From the NCBI GenBank assembly GCA_003447515.1, contig DLZA01000092.1:1-11603 (forward strand): a stretch of 11,603 bases of DNA, given 5' to 3'. Below the pieces are notes generated by a model. The model was not told the origin of the DNA. It ran no database searches and was given only the letters and a program-made list of their open reading frames with translations. Positions 7,643-11,603 of the stretch are shown piece after piece. The stretch is from Paracoccaceae bacterium. Its GTDB lineage: Bacteria; Pseudomonadota; Alphaproteobacteria; Rhodobacterales; Rhodobacteraceae. Position numbers and translations under genes: made by a program. Position 1 is the stretch's first letter; each line of letters begins with the position of its first letter.

Positions 7643-7699
7643 GCTATTCAACCGCTGAGATTAAAATTTTAAAAGGCAATCAGATGAGAGAAAAATGAG

Positions 7700-7912
7700 A
7701 TGCAGAAAAGTAATGATTTAATCGTAATTGGCTCTGGTGTGTTTGGCGGCGCCATTACGCTTGAGCTTGCACAGAGAGGTTTGAGGAAAATTTGCGTGGA
7801 TCAAGTCGGCAAGGCAGGCTCCGGGTTCTACGCCCTGATCCGGCCATTTTATTCCACTCTTGATGGCGCCAAAATTGCTTGGGAGCCTGATTTTTATTTG
7901 TAAAAAAAGGCC
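7700..7912 (+). pseudogene. 5' remnant of a sarcosine-oxidase-like FAD oxidoreductase gene
   Basis: The fragment encodes the first 67 residues of a protein about two-thirds identical to the start of the intact oxidoreductase at 10117-11421. The Rossmann motif GSGVFG and the segments ITLELA and ALIRPFYSTLDGA are shared. Compared with the intact gene it lacks 12 bases, removing four residues of the Gly/Ser-rich flavin-binding loop (GSTAGSC becomes GFY), and it ends at a TAA (7901-7903) where the intact gene has a Ser TCA codon (10330-10332). Alignable sequence goes on to about 7912 and then stops abruptly just before the next gene; over 350 codons of the expected protein are absent. The ATG at 7700 corresponds exactly to the ATG at 10117. 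It follows the intact rraA-type gene, as its intact relative follows an rraA remnant. No function is expected. Confidence 0.88.
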
Positions 7913-7923
7913 TTGGAAATAAT

Positions 7924-8622
7924 ATGATGAAATTGCGCCATAACTCACCTTCGACGATCGCGCCCGGCATTTATCCAATGCTGTACACTTTCTTTGACGA
8001 TCAAGGAGCCTTACGCAGGGATCCGTTTTGGGTTCAGGTGGATGCGACTTTTGACGCTCAGGCTGCCGGTGTGGCCATTCTGGGGCTGGGTACTGAAGTC
8101 TCAAAGTTGACCTACAATGAGCGGACCGAGGTCCTTGAAGTTGTCGCGAAGCGCATCGATGGACGCAAAGCACTTTTGGTGATCGTCTATGGGGACACAA
8201 TCACTGAACAGATCGAGTTTTCGAAACGAGCAACCCAAAGCGTTGCGTCGGCGCTTATTCTTCAACTGCCCTCGCAGCAGATGGACGACGCAAAGCTGGC
8301 AGACTTCTTCTCGGAAATTATCGTGGCGGTCGATTGCCCTATCGGGATTCAGAATGCATCAGAGTACCTTGGATCCGGGCTAAGCAACCAGAGCTTAATC
8401 GCGCTCGCGACTAAGCATGAAAACTTCACCATCGCGAAACTGGAATGCAACGCCGTCAATCTTCAGTCCGTCGCCGAGGAGATGGGTGATAATGTGATGC
8501 TTTTCAATGGTCGCTGCGGATTAGAATTAACTGACAACTTGCGGGCGGGCGCTAGTGGCCTAATCCCAGCGCTTGATACAATACATACCATCGCCCGCCG
8601 TAAGCAAATATTTCAAACATAA
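7924..8622 (+). CDS. Truncated dihydrodipicolinate synthase/N-acetylneuraminate lyase family protein
   Basis: The 232 residues match the first three quarters of DHDPS/NAL-family TIM-barrel lyases, which form a Schiff base with pyruvate-type 2-oxo acids and catalyse aldol or dehydration/deamination steps. 'GIYPMLYTFFDDQGALRRD' is the first strand, 'LGLGTEVSKLTYNERTEVLEVV' the 'G..GE...Ls..Er' region, and Lys172 in TIAKLE occupies the Schiff-base lysine position. The residue matching the catalytic Tyr is Gln143 (GIQNASEYLG); some uncharacterised branches of the family do carry Gln there. The family usually has about 290-300 residues, so roughly 60-70 C-terminal residues (the helical end) are missing, and the aminotransferase starts only 13 bases after the stop, leaving no room for a frameshifted tail. 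It begins right at the break of the preceding oxidoreductase remnant. It may be inactive, or act as a shortened barrel; ATG 7927 is an alternative start. Confidence 0.75.
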   Translation: MMKLRHNSPSTIAPGIYPMLYTFFDDQGALRRDPFWVQVDATFDAQAAGVAILGLGTEVSKLTYNERTEVLEVVAKRIDGRKALLVIVYGDTITEQIEFSKRATQSVASALILQLPSQQMDDAKLADFFSEIIVAVDCPIGIQNASEYLGSGLSNQSLIALATKHENFTIAKLECNAVNLQSVAEEMGDNVMLFNGRCGLELTDNLRAGASGLIPALDTIHTIARRKQIFQT

Positions 8623-8635
8623 TAAGAAGAAAGTT

Positions 8636-9808
8636 ATGAGACAAGCTGAGCTACATAATTCGATTTCGTCCCGTGCCCGTGCACTAGAAGCATCGAAGAT
8701 CCGGGCCATCGCCGAGTTAGGAATGCATAACCCTGACGTGATTCCGCTTTGGTTTGGCGAGAGCGCCTGGAAAACCTGCCCCGTAATTGTTGATGCTGCC
8801 ATTGCCTCTCTCAAAGCTGGCAATCACATGTATCAGCCAAACAATGGCGCAATGAAACTGCGGCATGCAATCTGTACCTACAGCAAAAATTTGTTGGGCA
8901 GCCATATCAATCCTGCGCAGGTGACTGTTACCCCTTCCGGAATGCAGGGCCTGATTCTAACGGCTGAATTCCTTGTCACACCGGGCGATCGGGTTGTTGC
9001 CCTAGAGCCAAGTTGGCCCAATATTATTGGCGCTTTCAAGATGACCGGTGCCGAAATCGTAAGTGTGGCGATTACTTCGAAAAAAGGTCGCTGGGAGTTG
9101 GACTTGGGCGAGCTGCTGGCAGCTCTTACTAAGGACACCAAGGTGGTAGTGATAAATTCACCAAACAACCCTACCGGTTGGACAATGTCTGTTAAGGAGC
9201 AACGTGTAGTTCTGGAACATTGCCGTCGATACGGCATTTGGATCGTTGCAGATGATGTCTATACAAGGCTTTACCGCAATGGGCGTCATGCGCCTTCTTT
9301 CCTGTCTATTGCAGAGCCTGAGGATCTGCTGATATCTGTCAACTCGTTTTCGAAATGCTGGTCGATGACAGGATGGCGGCTTGGCTGGATAGTGGCTCCT
9401 GCCGCGTTCGAGGCAAAGCTGGGCCAGCTGACCGAATTCAACACGTCCTGCACAGCAGGCTTTGTCCAGGCGGCAGGCATTGCAGCTCTGCAAGATGGAG
9501 AAGATGAAATAACCAGCCTGCTCGAAAAGATAAAAATCGGTTATGAGCTTACGGCTGCGCAGCTTAGTACATTTTCGCGTGTTGAGTTCATTGAACCGGA
9601 TGGCGCTTTCTATTGCTTTTTTCGGGTCGACGGGCTGACCGACAGTTTTGACGCAGCTCGCAAAATCCTCAAAAAAACAAAAGTTGGGTTGGCGCCTGGG
9701 GTGGCGTTCGGCCCCCAGGGAGAAGGTTATCTACGGCTATGTTACGCGCAACCTGCTAATGTTCTCAAAGAAGCATTCAAGCGGCTTGAGCCATTTCTTT
9801 CAAAATGA
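8636..9808 (+). CDS. Class I/II PLP-dependent aminotransferase
   Basis: The 390-residue protein is a complete fold-type I aminotransferase of the aspartate aminotransferase superfamily, cytosolic, moving an amino group between an amino acid and a 2-oxo acid. Ordered motifs are Tyr-rich 'YQPNNGAMKLRHAI' (substrate and PLP region), 'NSPNNPTGW' with Asn178, 'ADDVYTRL' with Asp206 and Tyr209 contacting the PLP ring, and 'NSFSKCWSMTGWRLGW' with Lys240 as the PLP Schiff-base lysine. 'YLRLCYA' gives Arg367 for the substrate alpha-carboxylate. All key residues are present. The ATG at 8636 is preferred to an in-frame ATG at 8573, because the earlier one lies within the upstream gene and adds unrelated residues; AAGAAGAAAG just upstream can bind the ribosome. 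Its neighbours suggest it recycles nitrogen in the same amino acid pathway. The specific substrate cannot be read from the sequence. Confidence 0.93.
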   Translation: MRQAELHNSISSRARALEASKIRAIAELGMHNPDVIPLWFGESAWKTCPVIVDAAIASLKAGNHMYQPNNGAMKLRHAICTYSKNLLGSHINPAQVTVTPSGMQGLILTAEFLVTPGDRVVALEPSWPNIIGAFKMTGAEIVSVAITSKKGRWELDLGELLAALTKDTKVVVINSPNNPTGWTMSVKEQRVVLEHCRRYGIWIVADDVYTRLYRNGRHAPSFLSIAEPEDLLISVNSFSKCWSMTGWRLGWIVAPAAFEAKLGQLTEFNTSCTAGFVQAAGIAALQDGEDEITSLLEKIKIGYELTAAQLSTFSRVEFIEPDGAFYCFFRVDGLTDSFDAARKILKKTKVGLAPGVAFGPQGEGYLRLCYAQPANVLKEAFKRLEPFLSK

Positions 9809-9832
9809 CATCTGGGATTTGAGATCAAAATT

Positions 9833-9963
9833 ATGACATATAAACTTAGACTTGAGGGCAAAATCGCTTTTATACCTGTCGCTGAACAGGACATCCAGCG
9901 CGTTGGCGCTGAGGCTGTTACAAAGCCAGATGCTTTTGTGATTACTACCGACAATTACGACGA
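9833..9963 (+). pseudogene. Decayed 5' end of a short-chain dehydrogenase/reductase gene
   Basis: From the ATG at 9833 the frame starts MTYKLRLEGKIAFIPVAEQ, which aligns with the N-terminus of SDR enzymes ('.rLeGKvAlVTga..GIGra.aeaFa.eGA.Viatdi.dd'). The following 'RVGAEAVTKPDAFVITTDNYDD' keeps the pattern of helix 1 and strand 2 with the terminal Asp. The essential TGxxxGIG motif is destroyed: Thr-Gly became Pro-Val and Gly-Ile-Gly became Asp-Ile-Gln. The similarity ends after about 43 codons where an rraA-like tail begins, so more than 200 residues of an SDR are missing. The match is from eye and rests on a short segment; a chance 64-codon open frame is the alternative, but the length and order of the similarity favour a remnant. 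A tiny functional protein seems unlikely. Confidence 0.5.
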
Positions 9964-10030
9964 CGCTCAGCCATCCGCGACGGTTCTGACCCCAAGAAAG
10001 CTTATCTTAACCTACGGCCGCTTCTGAGCT
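9964..10030 (+). pseudogene. 3' remnant of an rraA-like gene
   Basis: Read in its original frame from 9964, this piece encodes RSAIRDGSDPKKAYLN, matching RSAIHKGTNPKKAYLN at the end of the intact rraA-type protein (about residues 201-216). At DNA level, 9989-10030 aligns with 7605-7645 with few differences. One extra base relative to the intact gene shifts the frame near the end; by accident the shifted frame joins the SDR remnant upstream and still ends Gly-Arg-Phe-stop. As with the intact gene, an oxidoreductase gene of the same type follows. The rest of the rraA copy is gone. Confidence 0.8.
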
Positions 10031-10116
10031 GCCTACGTGCCATCTTATGAGCGGCTTAAGCAACTATTGGACGCTACTGGAAATTCTAAAAATAAATCAA
10101 ATAGGTGAAAAACGAG

Positions 10117-11421
10117 ATGAAAGAAGTTTATGACGCAATTATAATCGGAGCGGGTGTAATTGGCGCAGCCATCACACTCGAGCTTGCAAAGAAAGGTCTC
10201 AAGCCAATTTGTGTAGATAAAGTTGGTGAAGCCGGTCACGGGTCTACTGCCGGATCCTGCGCCTTGATCCGGCCATTTTATTCGACTCTTGATGGCGCCG
10301 CAATTGCTTGGGAGTCTCATTTCTACTGGTCAAAATGGGCCGAACACATTGATGTTGAGGATGAACGAGGACTGATACGTTACGTTAATTGTGGTAACCT
10401 CGTCTTTAAGAGCGAATTAAACAGCAACATGGCGCCAGTCATGTCGATCCTTGACCAGCTTGGTTGTCCGTATGATGAACTTAGTATAAATGAGGTCGTT
10501 GCACGCTATCCGTTTGTCTCGCGCAACTCTTTTGCCCCTATAAAGAAAGTTGATGACCCAGATTTCGGTGAGCCCGCCGGTGAAGAACTACATGGGGCGG
10601 TGTTCTTTCCGCATGGAGGCTATGTCACCGACCCAGCATTGGCGGCCCATAACCTGCTACGTGCAGCTGAGTCTGCTGGTGCTACTTTTCGCCTCAATAC
10701 TAAAGTGACCGCGATCTGCAAAGCCCACAGACGCGTCTCGGGGATAGTGATAGAAGGCGGTGACGAGATATCTGCGCCAGTTGTTGTGAATGTGGCCGGT
10801 CCACATTCATTTAAGATAAACGCAATGGCCGGAGTGGAAGATGATATGGCGATCAAGACCCGCGCGCTGCGCCATGAAGTTGCGCATGTCCCATCTCCTA
10901 TTGGACTGGATTTTGAAACCCAAGGTGGTCATCTCTCGGACTCTGATACTGCTGTTTATTGTCGACCGGAGAGTGGCAATCACATTCTTATAGGCTCCGA
11001 GGATCCAGAATGTGATGAGCGCATTTGGGTAGATCCTGATAACTTTGATCGTTCGTTCTCCGAGCAGTGGCAATTGCAGGTCATGCGGCTAGCACAACGT
11101 ATCCCTGATCTGAAAATCCCAACTAAGCTAAAGGGCGTGGTCGAGCTTTATGATGTCTCTGATGATTGGATCCCGATCTACGACAAATCTAGGTTACCGG
11201 GGTTCTATATGGCAATCGGGACCAGTGGTAATCAATTCAAAAACGCACCAATTGTTGGAGAGATGATGGCTGATCTGATCACTACTTGCGAAACCGGTCA
11301 CGATCATGATGCCAATCCTGTTACGTTTCATCTCAAAAATATTGACCGTACAATAAGTATGGGTTTTTATTCGCGAAAACGGGAAGTGAACCAACAAAGT
11401 AGTTTTTCGGTTCGTGGCTAG
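10117..11421 (+). CDS. Sarcosine-oxidase-beta-like FAD-dependent oxidoreductase
   Basis: This 434-residue protein is a full-length DAO-family flavoenzyme related to sarcosine oxidase beta and dimethylglycine dehydrogenase-like proteins, expected to oxidise an N-methyl, secondary or primary amino acid to an imine. The Rossmann motif GAGVIG (Gly11, Gly13, Gly16) and the acidic 'ICVDK' strand bind FAD; 'HGSTAGSCALIRPFYSTLDG' is the flavin-loop region of this branch, and 'AIGTSGNQFKNAPIVGEMMADLI' the conserved C-terminal FAD motif. The ending 'FSVRG' matches the usual end of the group, so the gene is complete. The ATG at 10117 is preferred to an in-frame GTG at 10105: AGGTGA at 10103-10108 has proper spacing to it, and the duplicated remnant at 7700 has its ATG at the same place. 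It differs clearly from the DadA-like enzyme at 4428, so the two probably act on different substrates or steps. Confidence 0.92.
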   Translation: MKEVYDAIIIGAGVIGAAITLELAKKGLKPICVDKVGEAGHGSTAGSCALIRPFYSTLDGAAIAWESHFYWSKWAEHIDVEDERGLIRYVNCGNLVFKSELNSNMAPVMSILDQLGCPYDELSINEVVARYPFVSRNSFAPIKKVDDPDFGEPAGEELHGAVFFPHGGYVTDPALAAHNLLRAAESAGATFRLNTKVTAICKAHRRVSGIVIEGGDEISAPVVVNVAGPHSFKINAMAGVEDDMAIKTRALRHEVAHVPSPIGLDFETQGGHLSDSDTAVYCRPESGNHILIGSEDPECDERIWVDPDNFDRSFSEQWQLQVMRLAQRIPDLKIPTKLKGVVELYDVSDDWIPIYDKSRLPGFYMAIGTSGNQFKNAPIVGEMMADLITTCETGHDHDANPVTFHLKNIDRTISMGFYSRKREVNQQSSFSVRG

Positions 11422-11603
11422 CAGTCTTTTTATTATCAGTGTCAGAGGAAACTAGCTGTAGACATAAAAGACTACTTTGTCGGCTCTCGTGATAACAAAA
11501 TACTTCCCATTTCGCTACATGAAACTTGGCCCGAGGTTACTGCACCATCTTGCCTAGGCCCGTGGACCGGGATCCAGAGCCATAGAGCGGCCACCTCACA
11601 AGC
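11422..11603 (+). other. Terminal 182 bp with an open frame lacking a start codon
   Basis: No gene with a start codon is visible. The frame directly following the TAG at 11419-11421 stays open to the window edge for 60 codons. From 11458 it reads V-D-I-K-D-Y-F-V-G-S-R and onwards with a protein-like composition. An AGAGGA (11444-11449) lies 8 bases before the GTA at 11458, where a start codon would be expected. It could be the beginning of a downstream gene with a lost or unusual start, or simply noncoding. I do not recognise the protein. Confidence 0.25.

Noticed and set aside
7718..8200. 160-codon open frame on the minus strand
   Set aside because: Antisense to the oxidoreductase remnant and the DHDPS-like gene; the composition (many Arg, Pro, Ser, Cys, His) is typical of a shadow frame.
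10105..10116. GTG start four codons upstream of the second oxidoreductase
   Set aside because: The GTG belongs to the AGGTGA ribosome-binding sequence, and the paralogous remnant starts at the position equal to ATG 10117.
1..11603. Insertion sequence, integrase or attachment site causing the rearrangements at 7600-10330
   Set aside because: No transposase or integrase frame, terminal inverted repeats or target-site duplications were seen; recombination between gene copies explains the remnants better.

Overview
The window looks like a chromosomal catabolic island from an alphaproteobacterium, probably a marine Rhodobacterales/Roseobacter-type or related organism. This is inferred from the gene families (divergent IclR regulator, three-gene TRAP transporter, sarcosine-oxidase-like and DadA-like flavoproteins, RraA-type aldolase) and from moderate base composition. 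No RNA gene, insertion sequence or CRISPR array was seen.

Layout: an IclR-family regulator (32-787, minus strand) diverges from a 263-bp AT-rich control region (788-1050). Everything after that lies on the plus strand. First comes a TRAP transporter: dctP-type binding protein (1051-2052), a stem-loop (2081-2107), dctQ-type (2132-2710) and dctM-type (2712-4001) permeases. Next are a RidA-family imine/enamine deaminase (4039-4431), a DadA-like FAD oxidoreductase overlapping it by 4 bp (4428-5702), an enolase-superfamily enzyme (5728-6876) and an RraA-family aldolase (6977-7642). The distal part is scarred: a 5' fragment of a second type of FAD oxidoreductase (7700-7912), a DHDPS/NAL-family protein lacking its C-terminal part (7924-8622), a complete class I aminotransferase (8636-9808), a decayed SDR 5' end (9833-9963) fused to a decayed rraA 3' end (9964-10030), and a full-length sarcosine-oxidase-beta-like FAD oxidoreductase (10117-11421). 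The last 182 bp hold no gene with a recognisable start.

How the genes may work together (inference): the TRAP system imports an organic acid or zwitterionic amino acid derivative. The enolase-superfamily protein epimerises or dehydrates it, and one or both flavoproteins oxidise a C-N bond to an imine. RidA hydrolyses the imine, the aminotransferase moves amino groups, and RraA and/or the DHDPS-like protein handle the resulting 2-oxo acid. The substrate cannot be named from sequence.

The most notable signals are (i) a duplicated rraA-oxidoreductase pair that has decayed reciprocally, so that one intact rraA and one intact oxidoreductase survive about 2.5 kb apart; (ii) an enolase-superfamily enzyme without the usual catalytic residue on the sixth strand; and (iii) a DHDPS-family protein with Gln in place of the active-site Tyr and no C-terminal domain.
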